DNA of 12,984 nt from assembly GCA_024698065.1 (NCBI GenBank), contig JAILRR010000003.1:1-12984 (forward strand). The letters run 5' to 3'. Shown in pieces: positions 12,929-12,984 of this stretch. Under the pieces are notes generated by a model. That model worked only from the letters and a program-made list of their open reading frames with translations, searched no databases and was not told the origin of the DNA. The number at the start of each line of letters is the position of its first letter. The stretch's first letter is position 1. A program made the position numbers and the translations under genes. Source of the DNA: Bacilli bacterium (GTDB lineage: Bacteria; Bacillota_I; Bacilli_A; RFN20; CAG-826).

Positions 12929-12984
12929 ATGGGATTACTAGACAAGGTTAAAGAGCTTCTCGAACCGACTTTGCAAAAAGAAGG
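12929..12984 (+). CDS. rimP: Probable ribosome maturation factor RimP (5' end only)
   Basis: Eighteen codons are visible, MGLLDKVKELLEPTLQKE, cut by the window edge. The pattern (short helix ending in VKELLEPTL) is how many RimP proteins start, where it continues into a GYELVDV-like strand not yet reached here. RimP helps assemble the small ribosomal subunit and usually heads the nusA-infB operon. TAGGAGGG just before the ATG is the strongest ribosome site in the window, as expected for such an operon. The short length leaves room for another identity. Confidence 0.6.
   Translation, partial: MGLLDKVKELLEPTLQKE

Noticed and set aside
1..12984. TGA read as Trp (code 4)
   Set aside because: All conserved Trp codons I checked are TGG, no gene needs an internal TGA to be complete, and no gap shows a gene continuing through TGA. 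The lack of TGA stops is kept only as a finding.
1..12984. tRNA, rRNA, CRISPR array, transposase, attachment site or replication origin
   Set aside because: I looked for T-loop consensus, regularly spaced repeats, transposase motifs and DnaA-box clusters on both strands and saw none.

Overview
The window looks like chromosomal DNA from a bacterium of the Bacillota, probably an uncultured, gut-type member of the Bacilli. The evidence is a moderate GC content (about 45% in hand-counted housekeeping lines), purine-rich Shine-Dalgarno sites before some genes, several lipoproteins with short lipobox signal peptides, a TfoX-N protein of the Firmicutes type, DegV, and a probable rimP start at the right edge. 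All genes read on the + strand. Conserved Trp positions use TGG, and AGG sits at conserved Arg positions in CysE and guanine deaminase, so nothing forces a non-standard code. Even so, none of the sixteen intact gene ends uses TGA.

Region 1 (1-5021) is accessory in character. A 3' gene fragment overlaps a small TfoX-N protein. Next come a five-helix membrane protein with a possible PH-like domain, a membrane-anchored C39-like cysteine peptidase, a decayed GGDEF gene, a small membrane protein, and a second, frameshifted member of the five-helix family. Terminator-like hairpins punctuate the region. Several genes have a -10 box so close to the start codon that their mRNAs may be leaderless.

Region 2 (5138-7323) is a compact operon: cysteine synthase, serine O-acetyltransferase (overlapping by 14 nt), and a flavodoxin-fold protein with a compact four-cysteine motif. 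The first two are the two steps from serine to cysteine. The third is a likely redox protein, possibly carrying an Fe-S cluster.

Region 3 (7420-9225) encodes exported proteins: two paralogous lipoproteins on either side of a secreted protein with a pre-peptidase C-terminal-like beta domain. Its codon use is more AT-rich than its neighbours. It ends at a strong terminator.

Region 4 (9322-12758) holds guanine deaminase with a small membrane protein, a DegV-family fatty-acid-binding protein, and a further lipoprotein. Terminators follow degV and the lipoprotein.

Region 5 (12802-end) is a promoter, a structured leader with two mutually exclusive hairpins, and the first 18 codons of a protein best read as RimP. 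No rRNA, tRNA, CRISPR array, transposase or replication origin was found. The most unusual elements are the uncharacterised membrane-protein family of region 1, the lipoprotein/secreted-protein triplet, and the attenuator-like rimP leader.
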